Source: a virus
Strand: one strand, 5' to 3'
DNA: 34,495 bases
IMG/VR virus record: IMGVR_UViG_3300017782_000086
Location: 1-34,495 of that record
Positions 1 to 7,233 of this stretch are shown one piece after another. The position numbers and the translations under genes were made by a program. Each line of letters starts with the position of its first letter. The stretch's first letter is position 1. Below the pieces are notes generated by a model. The model was not told the origin of the DNA and ran no database searches. It saw nothing but the letters and a program-made list of their open reading frames with translations.

Positions 1-257
1 GAACCAGGATGTTCAACTAAATGCGATAGCGCGTTTTTCATAGTTGTGGACAGCAGATCAATACTAGGCTCTACTGAATATACCTTAGAAGCTCCTAAAT
101 CTAAAGCGCGACACGTAAACATGCCAATGCAAGCTCCAAGATCAACTACGATATCACCAGCCTTGACAGGTACCCACCAGTCGTATGTTTCTTTGTGAAA
201 GAATTCTTTAAACATTGTTTCGAGGGTTTCAAGATCATTAAGTCCTTCGGTAGACAT
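1..257 (-). CDS. Partial class I SAM methyltransferase, FkbM-like (C-terminus outside window)
   Basis: The 85 visible residues begin MSTEGLNDLETLETMFKEFF and contain a typical SAM-binding motif I, VVDLGACIGMFT, followed about 20 residues later by the acidic VEPS motif that would bind the ribose hydroxyls. This order is that of FkbM-type methyltransferases, which O-methylate sugars or small molecules. The target cannot be read from this fragment. It starts 17 bases after the stop of gene 46 and is on the same strand, so it is probably the last visible gene of the recombination operon. The end is cut by the window edge. Confidence 0.7.
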   Translation of the reverse strand, partial: MSTEGLNDLETLETMFKEFFHKETYDWWVPVKAGDIVVDLGACIGMFTCRALDLGASKVYSVEPSIDLLSTTMKNALSHLVEHPG

Positions 258-274
258 TGAGTTATTTAACAAAG

Positions 275-1987
275 TCAAGCTGTAACCTCACTAAAGTTTT
301 TAACTTTTTGGAAACGAATATGACTATCAAACTTGTCTCCAAACTGATGGCCACGATGGCTAATAACAAATATATTATCATCAGCATTTAGATTATGTAA
401 TGTGTCAATAAGATTTTCAATACCGACTGAGTCAAGAGCACCATCCAACGTTTCGTCAAGTAGCAATAAATTGGTAGAAACAGAATTTCTTAGTTTCGCA
501 ACAGAACGCCAAGCCAACATAATTGACAACGTGATCCTGAGCTTTTCTCCTTCACTGAACGATGCGTAAGAAAACGCGTCACGGAACCTTGACTTAATTA
601 CTTCATTAAAGTTTTCGTCAAGTTGGAAGTCAACAAACAAGTCAAACGCGCCAAGATACTTATTGATTAGTTTATTCATAACAGGAATGTATTGGCGAAT
701 GATTTTTGCTTTGATACCGCCATCTCTCAACATTGTTTGCACAACGCTAATAACTTCCTTTTGATTAAACAGATCTTGCTGCTTTATTTCAAAGTCTTTT
801 AATTTTGTACTTAACTCTTCGAGCTTTGATGTATCAACTGCTTCAACCTGTTCTTCAGCTTTTGTCAATTCATTCTTATATGAGTTCAAAGCATTCATAG
901 ATACCTTAATAGTTGCACGATGGTCGCCAATAGTCAAATTAAGTTCAGAAATTTGATCCTCAACATTTGATATTTCTTCGACTCTAGTTTCGTAGCCTGC
1001 TATCTTTTCCAATAACTGTTCAAGACCGCCGTCAAGTTCGCCAATCTTTTTACCTTTATCGGTAATAATAGTTTCTTTGAAATCGTGTTCAATACCTTGT
1101 TTACATGTAGGACAGTTATCGTGATTGTTATAAAAAGAAAGCTCATCATGATGGCCACGAAGTTTAATAGCTAATTCTTGTTTTAATTTCTTTGCTTTGT
1201 CAATCTTTGCTTTGACTGATTGCTTATCTGTAATAGTTTTAACCAGTTCTTCAATATTTGTTTGAAGCTGTTCTATTGCTTCTTTTTCTTCTTCAACCTT
1301 AACCAAATGGCCTGACATTTTTTCACGTACTTTTTCAACTTCATCTTCACGGATCTTGCGGATTGAAGCGTTGTGCTCCTTTGCAGAATCGAGCTTTTGC
1401 TCTGTAAGATCCATTTGATAACCGGTCTCGGCAATGTTATCTTTATTAATTGATACACGATCTTTTAGCAAAGTATTCATTGTACTAAAGACTTGTATAT
1501 CCAACAGATCTTCAATGATATCACGTCGAGTGTGAGCAGGCAATTCCATAAACGGAACGTAAGTTGCACTACCTAACACAACGATTTGATTAAATGATTT
1601 ATAATTTAAGTTGAGAATGTTTTGCTCAAGATACGATTGGTAATCTCGAGACGCAGCGTCCTGATTTATGACTTCACCATTTTTCCATATTTCAAAGACT
1701 ACAGGCTTAATGCCACGGCGAACCATATATTTGTTTTGACCAATTTGGAACTCTATTTCAACAAGAGTGTCTCGGCCATTAATACTGTTAATAAGTTGGT
1801 TCTTATTAATTTTACGAAATGCTTTACCGTATAAACCAAAAACGATAGCGTCCAACAATGTTGACTTACCGCTACCATTTGTACCGCTGATTAAAGTTGT
1901 TCTGTTATTATTAAGCGGGATTGTCGTCCAAGAGTTACCAGACGATAGTAAATTTTTATAACGAACAGTTTTAAATTCAATCTTCAT
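275..1987 (-). CDS. 46: Recombination endonuclease subunit gp46 (SbcC/Rad50-like ATPase)
   Basis: ATPase partner of gp47 in the T4-type end-processing complex, which resects double-strand ends for recombination-dependent replication. At 570 residues it has the usual length. Visible motifs: Walker A GTNGSGKST (residues 35-43), a long charged coiled coil from about 180 to 410 interrupted by a zinc hook CPTC (Cys292 and Cys295), ABC signature FSEGEK (477-482) and Walker B LLLLDE (507-512). The ATG overlaps the stop of gene 47 by four bases (ATGA), implying translational coupling and matched amounts of the two subunits. The protein looks intact; nothing suggests truncation. Confidence 0.96.
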   Translation of the reverse strand: MKIEFKTVRYKNLLSSGNSWTTIPLNNNRTTLISGTNGSGKSTLLDAIVFGLYGKAFRKINKNQLINSINGRDTLVEIEFQIGQNKYMVRRGIKPVVFEIWKNGEVINQDAASRDYQSYLEQNILNLNYKSFNQIVVLGSATYVPFMELPAHTRRDIIEDLLDIQVFSTMNTLLKDRVSINKDNIAETGYQMDLTEQKLDSAKEHNASIRKIREDEVEKVREKMSGHLVKVEEEKEAIEQLQTNIEELVKTITDKQSVKAKIDKAKKLKQELAIKLRGHHDELSFYNNHDNCPTCKQGIEHDFKETIITDKGKKIGELDGGLEQLLEKIAGYETRVEEISNVEDQISELNLTIGDHRATIKVSMNALNSYKNELTKAEEQVEAVDTSKLEELSTKLKDFEIKQQDLFNQKEVISVVQTMLRDGGIKAKIIRQYIPVMNKLINKYLGAFDLFVDFQLDENFNEVIKSRFRDAFSYASFSEGEKLRITLSIMLAWRSVAKLRNSVSTNLLLLDETLDGALDSVGIENLIDTLHNLNADDNIFVISHRGHQFGDKFDSHIRFQKVKNFSEVTA

Positions 1988-3048
1988 GCAACCTGCTGTG
2001 CCTCAATATATAAATCATCAATTAGCATTTTAATATCTTTCCTATCAACCTTTGTGTCAAGAGAGTCAATATAACTATGTAGGATTTCTTTTGTATCCTT
2101 TGTTTCATCAAGGATATCTTCAACCCCTTCTGACTCTAAATTAAGACTGTCCTCAATAGCTTTAACATCAGCGGCGCCTGCATCAGTTAATTTGTTAATG
2201 AACAAGTCATATATGTATGGATTGGAACGTTCTTTCACAATCACTTTAATATATGCATCTTTGATATTATCAGTATCCAAGGATGCAATTTCTTCAATAG
2301 TCATATCGGTATCGTCGTAGTCTATCTTATGATAAATTTGAAACGGATTTAAGATCCATTCCAATCCACGTGTTTCAGTATCAAGTATACGGAAACCACG
2401 ACGTCCTTCGTAATCGGACCAAGTCATTTCATACGGAGCGCCAAGGTACTTAATATTGCCATACTCTGAAGGATGGTGAAAGTGTCCTGAGTAAACTTGC
2501 TCAAAATGAGTGAACACGTCTTTTTGTAAACCGTGGTCGTTAATTGCACCTTTCAACATTTCAAAACCTTGGATAGCAAAGTGGCCCATACAAATGTTTG
2601 CAGTTGAGTTTTTTATTACCGTAAGACTTTTTTCCATATTATCTTTTGTAAGCCATGGAACCATAATAACACTAGTTGACCCAAATGTCAACTCAATTGG
2701 ATTGTCTTGGTAAATGTTGAAGTTTGAATACTCTTGAAGCAATAGGTTCATCGAGTTAACTTCGTTGGTGTTTGTATAATATACAGAATGGTTTCCAACA
2801 ATTGCATGGTACTCAATGTCACGTTTTGACAATTCGTCAAAGAACATTTTCTTAGCTCTTGCGAGTGTAACATAGTTAACATACTTACGGCGGTCAAAAG
2901 TATCGCCAAGGTCAAGTACAGTCTTAATACCATGTTCGTCTAAATATGGAAAAAATACTTTGCTGAAAAACTTTTCTTGATGATCCAAGAATACTTTAGA
3001 GTCACCTCGTACACCGAGATGCATATCTGTAATAATTGCTATTTTCAT
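1984..3048 (-). CDS. 47: Recombination endonuclease subunit gp47 (SbcD/Mre11-like nuclease)
   Basis: Metallophosphoesterase nuclease subunit that works with gp46. The five-part metal site is visible: TDMHLG (Asp8, His10), LDLGDTFDRR (Asp49), VGNHS (Asn86, His87), a later MGHFAI, and GHFHHPSEYG for the last histidines. Length 354 residues fits the T4 protein (about 340). Its start codon shares one base with the stop of gene 55 (TAATG) and its end overlaps gene 46, so 55-47-46 form a tightly coupled unit. The acidic C-terminal third presumably contacts gp46, by analogy with Mre11-Rad50. Confidence 0.96.
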   Translation of the reverse strand: MKIAIITDMHLGVRGDSKVFLDHQEKFFSKVFFPYLDEHGIKTVLDLGDTFDRRKYVNYVTLARAKKMFFDELSKRDIEYHAIVGNHSVYYTNTNEVNSMNLLLQEYSNFNIYQDNPIELTFGSTSVIMVPWLTKDNMEKSLTVIKNSTANICMGHFAIQGFEMLKGAINDHGLQKDVFTHFEQVYSGHFHHPSEYGNIKYLGAPYEMTWSDYEGRRGFRILDTETRGLEWILNPFQIYHKIDYDDTDMTIEEIASLDTDNIKDAYIKVIVKERSNPYIYDLFINKLTDAGAADVKAIEDSLNLESEGVEDILDETKDTKEILHSYIDSLDTKVDRKDIKMLIDDLYIEAQQVA

Positions 3049-3551
3049 TACTTTTTCTTTTCTTTATCTCTAGTTAGCTTGTCCTCGAAGTCTTGAACAA
3101 ATGCATTCATATAATCAGCATTAGTATTGAGATTAAGAACTACTTCATCACCGGCATAAGTTCCGCCAGTTGCAATCATACTTTGCGAAGATTTAAACCG
3201 GATATACATTTGCTTCTTTTCCTTTTGAATACGTCGTAGGAACGCGTACCAAATAATTTGAGTAAAGTATGCAAATGGGTTTTGAGATTTCTCAGGATTA
3301 AAGTTATTGATATACTGAAGACAGTTTTCAATTCCGTCTGATATCATATCTTCTTTGTAGGAATACCCACTAAAGTTTGGTTTTGTTGCGAGTCTTGTAG
3401 CAATTTGATAAATGCATTTACCTATGTAGTCAGGCACTCGAGGCGTTATCTCGCCTTGGTCTTCTGCTTCGCGGCAAGCTTTCTTGTAATTGATTAAAGC
3501 TTCCAGCAGGTCTTTGTTGTTGACGTAGTTCCGTTTGCGAGGTTTCGCCAT
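3048..3551 (-). CDS. 55: Late-transcription sigma factor gp55
   Basis: Phage sigma factor that directs host RNA polymerase to TATAAATA late promoters together with the sliding clamp. It has 167 residues, slightly shorter than T4 gp55 (185). The recognisable core includes the segment around PNFSGYSYKEDMISDGIENC and the following NPFAYFTQIIWYAFLRRIQKEKKQ, a sigma region 2-like helix that melts and binds the -10 box. A good ribosome site (aaaggagga) lies 8-10 bases before the ATG, and a minus-strand promoter sits directly upstream at 3587-3615. Its presence fits the exact late boxes found at 7098, 25845, 32155, 32159 and 32184. Confidence 0.93.
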   Translation of the reverse strand: MAKPRKRNYVNNKDLLEALINYKKACREAEDQGEITPRVPDYIGKCIYQIATRLATKPNFSGYSYKEDMISDGIENCLQYINNFNPEKSQNPFAYFTQIIWYAFLRRIQKEKKQMYIRFKSSQSMIATGGTYAGDEVVLNLNTNADYMNAFVQDFEDKLTRDKEKKK

Positions 3552-3586
3552 GGACGGTGTCCTCCTTTATTGTGGGGTATATTAAT

Positions 3587-3615
3587 ATAGTATTCTAAAA
3601 AGACTAATATGTCAA
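3587..3615 (-). promoter_or_regulatory. Sigma70-type promoter for gene 55-47-46
   Basis: Read on the minus strand: TTGACA (3615-3610), a 17-base spacer, then TACTAT (3592-3587), placed 36 bases before the gene 55 start. The -35 box begins immediately after the TAG stop of the upstream methyltransferase gene. Confidence 0.7.
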
Positions 3616-4209
3616 CTACTTTTTTCTAACATTGCGTGCTGATACAAAAGATGGTTCTTCTGGATCACGCAATTCATATACAAAAAGTTCGTTAAGTAAT
3701 TCTATCCATTGGTCTTTTTTAATGCGATTGAGAAAAAATCCTTTGTAATGCTCACGGTTTTCAACACCCCAAGTATTATCTTCGTAATGGTCAAATGTAG
3801 GTGGTATTTGTTTCTTGTGATCTGAAAGGTCAATATGTATTCCACCAGACCCTTCATCGTCTATCTTATTATAGATCCCAACAAGAGTATCAAATACTTC
3901 GTCCTCGGGTATATGTTCTAAAACGGAATCACATCTGAACTGTTCTGCCATCAAAGGCATATCGTTTCTGATATCATCAATCACATACATATCATGTAAA
4001 CGAAATGAATACTCATGTTTCTTTATCCAAATGTTTTTAGCTGTTTGAGTATATCCTGCTTCAAGTAAACCTATAAATTCTTTTGAAGCGTTGTGTTTAA
4101 TCGGCCTACGATCTATCCCAACATACGGAACATCTTTTGGAACTGGCCAATGGGTTTGCTTATGTTGGAATTGACTAAGATCGTAACCGCAACCAAAGTC
4201 TATAAACAT
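3616..4209 (-). CDS. Class I SAM-dependent methyltransferase, target unknown
   Basis: 197 residues starting MFIDFGCGYDLSQFQ; the FIDFGCG at the extreme N-terminus is SAM motif I, so the fold begins almost at the first residue. VGIDRRP follows as motif II, and RCDSVLEHIPEDEV is the typical motif IV region of methyltransferase family 11/23 proteins. The start is fixed by the SD-like run aaaaagg before the ATG. Related stand-alone methyltransferases are common in marine T4-like phages, but the substrate (DNA, protein or surface sugar) cannot be told. It lies between uvsW and gene 55, and the 80 bases on its upstream side carry promoters pointing the opposite way. Confidence 0.7.
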   Translation of the reverse strand: MFIDFGCGYDLSQFQHKQTHWPVPKDVPYVGIDRRPIKHNASKEFIGLLEAGYTQTAKNIWIKKHEYSFRLHDMYVIDDIRNDMPLMAEQFRCDSVLEHIPEDEVFDTLVGIYNKIDDEGSGGIHIDLSDHKKQIPPTFDHYEDNTWGVENREHYKGFFLNRIKKDQWIELLNELFVYELRDPEEPSFVSARNVRKK

Positions 4210-4236
4210 TTTTTTTCCTTTTTACGAAAATATTGG

Positions 4237-4264
4237 TTGACATACTCTGGATACTGTGTATAAT
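4237..4264 (+). promoter_or_regulatory. Consensus sigma70-type promoter antisense to uvsW
   Basis: TTGACA at 4237-4242, 16-base spacer, TATAAT at 4259-4264, both hexamers exact. It reads rightward into the 3' end of uvsW, which is on the other strand, and no plus-strand gene of useful size follows. Confidence 0.6.
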
Positions 4265-4277
4265 AGACTTATGTCTC

Positions 4278-4285
4278 TATAAATA
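4278..4285 (+). promoter_or_regulatory. T4-type late promoter box antisense to uvsW
   Basis: An exact TATAAATA on the plus strand, 13 bases past the -10 box of the promoter at 4237-4264 and 5 bases before the uvsW stop codon. Transcription from it would give RNA complementary to uvsW mRNA. Confidence 0.5.
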
Positions 4286-4289
4286 ATAA

Positions 4290-5783
4290 TTAGATGTTAA
4301 CTGTATATATCTTATATGGGAATTGTTCAGAACCATAAATCTCAATACGTTTGCGGAAATGTTTGAGCGTATAGTTTTCAAACGATCCTACCGACAGGTC
4401 ATCAGTAATATCATACAGCGTAGCTTTATCAGCATCGTTACCTTTTCGAAGAGTCCGTCCAATTGATTGAAGTACTTTGATTTCAGATTTAGAACCAGAC
4501 GCAAAGATTACGTTATCCAATTTCTTAAGATTAACGCCAGTACTGAATACACCATAAGATGCAAGAATGTCATGTTGTTTAATCGGATCGTTTTCAATCA
4601 TATGACGAATACGCTCGCGTTCTTCACCTTTTGTTGCGCCATATATAAAATGTAGTTGACGATCGTCTCTCCGAAGGAGTGGCTCTAATATCTTACCATG
4701 TTTTTCAACTAAATCAAACAACACTAAGTTATTTTGACCTTTAAGAGACCATAACAAATTACGAATGAATATGTTTCTCTTTTCGTTATTAACAATAAAC
4801 TCTCTTTCAGCTGGGTATTTTTTCTGAGTTTCTTTAACTTGTTTGAAAGCGTCTTTAAACTTTTTACGAGTTTCGTTATTATGAGAAAGAACAATTGCTT
4901 TGATGTTGAAATCTGCAACTGTCCCGCTTTCAATTAAATCCTTAGTATTAACAAAGCGACGTACTGGCCCAAAGCAACCTTCAAGAACAAGTTGGTGCGT
5001 TTTACTTTCCTCAGTTTTTAGAGTACCTGTAAATCCATGACGGTAATAGCACTCGTCTAAACCTTCCATGATTTTCTGCAAAGACTTAGCTTGAAACAAA
5101 TGAGCCTCATCTCCTAATGCTACTTTGAATTGAGAGAACCAATCTTTTGGTTGTTTAATCAATGATTGCCAAGTACTTATGACAATAGGTGCCGAAGTAT
5201 TCTTATCAACACCACCTTGGATTTTATATATCAAACTAGGATCACAACCATAGTCTTCGAAGTCGCCAGCCATCTGATGAACAAGACCAATTGTAGGCAC
5301 AATAATTAAAGTTCTATGACCATATGTTTCGTAATAATGTTGTTGCATAAGATAAATGATTAAAGATTTACCTGATGAAGTTGGAGATAATGATAATGAT
5401 CTACGGTCTCTCAATGCACTAACAACATAATCGTTCTGATAATCTCGAGGCTCGAACTTACAATTTACATCTCTTGCAATTTGATAACCGTAATCATCAG
5501 GAATATCATCGCCGTGTATCAGATCGTCGTCAGCATTAATTTCATAACCTCTATCTTCGCAAAATTTAACTAAGTGTTTCATTAAACCTACGTAAAGAGT
5601 TGGACGCATTGGCTGATACAGACGTATCCAACCATCCCACATACGATTTTTGTATGCAGGAGTAAATTGATAATTATTTGGTCTAAATGAAAAGAATTGC
5701 TGAATCTCTTGACGAGTTCCAGGATCTGCGGTTACTTTCAAATAAACAGCATTAATCTGTTCAACATTTACAACGTCAGTCAT
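4290..5783 (-). CDS. uvsW: UvsW-type SF2 helicase/annealase
   Basis: ATP-dependent helicase that unwinds R-loops and recombination intermediates and helps switch T4 from origin-dependent to recombination-dependent replication. 497 residues, close to T4 UvsW (502). Motifs: an N-terminal DNA-binding region, the Q-like PRDYQ (about 112-116), Walker A SPTSSGKS (133-140), DEAH (225-228), GFTGTLK as motif III, and QSIGRTLRKG as motif VI. The start lies 6 bases from the end of the preceding 93-residue gene, so it is expressed from the uvsY side. The strong opposing promoters at its 3' end suggest antisense control, which is inference. Confidence 0.95.
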   Translation of the reverse strand: MTDVVNVEQINAVYLKVTADPGTRQEIQQFFSFRPNNYQFTPAYKNRMWDGWIRLYQPMRPTLYVGLMKHLVKFCEDRGYEINADDDLIHGDDIPDDYGYQIARDVNCKFEPRDYQNDYVVSALRDRRSLSLSPTSSGKSLIIYLMQQHYYETYGHRTLIIVPTIGLVHQMAGDFEDYGCDPSLIYKIQGGVDKNTSAPIVISTWQSLIKQPKDWFSQFKVALGDEAHLFQAKSLQKIMEGLDECYYRHGFTGTLKTEESKTHQLVLEGCFGPVRRFVNTKDLIESGTVADFNIKAIVLSHNNETRKKFKDAFKQVKETQKKYPAEREFIVNNEKRNIFIRNLLWSLKGQNNLVLFDLVEKHGKILEPLLRRDDRQLHFIYGATKGEERERIRHMIENDPIKQHDILASYGVFSTGVNLKKLDNVIFASGSKSEIKVLQSIGRTLRKGNDADKATLYDITDDLSVGSFENYTLKHFRKRIEIYGSEQFPYKIYTVNI

Positions 5784-5789
5784 ATAATC

Positions 5790-6071
5790 CTATACTTCAA
5801 TATCTACAAATTCACCTTGTGTATATGCAACAGGAACTTTATCTCCATTTGGTGCATAACGAACAGCAGCTTGCTGTCTGAGTATATTTATCTCTTCTAT
5901 CCGCTCTTCGATTTCCTTAACTCGATAGCTAGCAATTTCAGCTCGAGTTGCCGCTTCAACGACGCGAATACGTTCTTTTTCTAATGGCGGCTTAATGTTT
6001 TCACTGTTAGGATACGTTACAGAATGACCATACATCGATGCTTGAATTGCTTGTTCAGCTACTGATTTCAT
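5790..6071 (-). CDS. Small helical protein between uvsY and uvsW
   Basis: 93 residues, no family recognised. The middle, about 30-67, is highly charged and predicted helical (KERIRVVEAATRAEIASYRV, then KEIEERIEEINILRQQ), followed by a short acidic tail ending EFVDIEV. The ATG overlaps the uvsY stop by one base (TAATG), and uvsW follows after 6 bases. T4 also has small uvsY.-1 and uvsY.-2 genes between uvsY and uvsW, so the position is conserved even though I cannot show homology. It may act with the recombination proteins or simply fill the operon. Confidence 0.75.
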   Translation of the reverse strand: MKSVAEQAIQASMYGHSVTYPNSENIKPPLEKERIRVVEAATRAEIASYRVKEIEERIEEINILRQQAAVRYAPNGDKVPVAYTQGEFVDIEV

Positions 6072-6508
6072 TAGTATTCTCCAGCTTGGAATTTCATAAT
6101 ATCAATTATATTTTTGATAATGAAATTGCGACTATGTATTGTCTTAACGATATCTTCGAGATAGTTTGCACGTACCGAATGATAATCTATTTTAAGACTT
6201 AAGTTGATAATGTCTTTATCGCTCTGTATATATTTATCCATATCTTGGCGAATAACTTTTTTCTGAAAAGGTCGCCAACCCCGTTCGTGCAAATCTTCTT
6301 CTGCCATGGATCCATCAATCCATTCACGTTTTGCCATCTCAAGTTCTTTATAATCATACCGAAGCTTTTTTACTTTTAGCGCTTCCTTATAATATAAATT
6401 GTAATACTTACTATGCAATTCAGGAATTCGCTTTGATTCACCCATAAGGTTTGTTTCATCGATTTTAGAATCTTTTGACCACAGCTCGCTGATATCATCA
6501 GTGCTCAT
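6071..6508 (-). CDS. uvsY: Recombination mediator UvsY
   Basis: Loads the UvsX recombinase onto single-stranded DNA covered by the phage SSB. 145 residues against 137 in T4. The C-terminal stretch KTIHSRNFIIKNIIDIMKFQ followed by AGEY closely matches the T4 ending (KSRGFAIKHIQDMRAFEAGK), and the whole protein is alpha-helical and charged as expected. It is preceded by its own minus-strand promoter (6535-6563) and the RBS gaggagt, and is followed by a small gene and uvsW, the same neighbourhood as in T4. UvsX itself is not in the window. Confidence 0.88.
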   Translation of the reverse strand: MSTDDISELWSKDSKIDETNLMGESKRIPELHSKYYNLYYKEALKVKKLRYDYKELEMAKREWIDGSMAEEDLHERGWRPFQKKVIRQDMDKYIQSDKDIINLSLKIDYHSVRANYLEDIVKTIHSRNFIIKNIIDIMKFQAGEY

Positions 6509-6534
6509 ACTATACTCCTCTAGCTTATACTGCT

Positions 6535-6563
6535 ATTCTACACTAGAATCAGTGGAATGTCAA
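6535..6563 (-). promoter_or_regulatory. Sigma70-type promoter for uvsY-uvsW
   Basis: Minus strand: TTGACA (6563-6558), 17-base spacer, TAGAAT (6540-6535), 27 bases before the uvsY start. The spacer holds CTGATTC, the reverse complement of the GAATCAG box seen in several plus-strand promoters here, but in the middle of the spacer rather than next to the -10. Confidence 0.7.
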
Positions 6564-6566
6564 CAA

Positions 6567-7058
6567 TTATAATTGAGTGATTGTGAAACCGTTATGACGG
6601 AATGTGACGGTTACTTCAGGATTTACGACATCGCCAGGTGTAATATCTAAACTGATTGGAGAAATTGTAAGTGGGAACGCGTCTTTAAACCTAAACTCTA
6701 TATTTGGGTTCTTGTGGCTGTTTGTTACTATAATGACGATATCTGACTTTAAGCCATCCCTTGTGTTCTTTAAACGATCAAATTGCGACAAACTTTCAGG
6801 AGTTGCAAGACCTTCCATCCAATTTAAAATTTCTATATAATTATCAAGATTTTCGTTAAGGACAAAACTCAAGTCAAGTTCAGCATACTCAAGATGGTCA
6901 GGAACTTGATAAATATTTTTCAACGGGTTAGGCGTAGTAACTGCAGACATCGAAACTGAAGGCAAGATAGCCCGCTGTGTTGTAAACACTACATTTGGTA
7001 TTCTTTCAATAGACACCAAAAAGGATGTTGGATTCAAATAATTTGTCTGCATGTTCAT
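6567..7058 (-). CDS. Putative tail-tube-fold virion protein (gp19/gp54-like)
   Basis: 163 residues, the same length as T4 tail tube gp19. The pattern fits the tube fold: an N-terminal strand PTSFLVSIERIPNVVFTTQR, a proline after the second strand (ILPSVSMSAV), YAELDLSFVLNENLDNYIEI leading into a 'W' helix (LNWMEG), and an amphipathic closing strand NPEVTVTFRHNGFTI. No clear sequence identity to one named T4 gene is visible, so gp19-, gp54- or gp48-like are all possible. An exact minus-strand late box lies 40-47 bases upstream (7098-7105), as expected for a structural gene. Confidence 0.6.
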   Translation of the reverse strand: MNMQTNYLNPTSFLVSIERIPNVVFTTQRAILPSVSMSAVTTPNPLKNIYQVPDHLEYAELDLSFVLNENLDNYIEILNWMEGLATPESLSQFDRLKNTRDGLKSDIVIIVTNSHKNPNIEFRFKDAFPLTISPISLDITPGDVVNPEVTVTFRHNGFTITQL

Positions 7059-7065
7059 TTTCCTA

Positions 7066-7094
7066 TTTACATTCTGTCCCGAATCAGTTAGTAT
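7066..7094 (+). promoter_or_regulatory. Promoter for the topoisomerase operon, with GAATCAG box
   Basis: TTTACA (7066-7071), 17-base spacer ending GAATCAGT, TAGTAT (7089-7094). The GAATCAG occupies 7081-7087, the same register as in four other promoters of the window. Confidence 0.65.
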
Positions 7095-7097
7095 AGA

Positions 7098-7105
7098 TAT
7101 TTATA
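7098..7105 (-). promoter_or_regulatory. T4-type late promoter for the tube-like gene
   Basis: TATAAATA read on the minus strand (7105-7098), 40 bases before the start of the 6567-7058 gene. It is interleaved with the divergent early promoter of the topoisomerase operon. Confidence 0.65.
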
Positions 7106-7142
7106 ATAAATAGAGTAACCGGAAACAGAAACAAGGATCCGT

Positions 7143-7208
7143 ATGGACAACGACGACATTCCGCATAAATGGGATGATCCGTGCGATGATTGTACTCATT
7201 GGTTTTGA
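7143..7208 (+). CDS. Possible 21-residue leader peptide before the topoisomerase gene
   Basis: A short frame, starting ATGGACAACGACGACATTCC with AAGGA six bases before the ATG, encodes MDNDDIPHKWDDPCDDCTHW and a final F. It is acidic with a CxxC and two histidines. It ends 25 bases before the topoisomerase gene. Only the ribosome site and position support it; it could equally be untranslated leader. Confidence 0.3.
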   Translation: MDNDDIPHKWDDPCDDCTHWF

Positions 7209-7233
7209 GTACCATATATAAAATGGAGACAAT

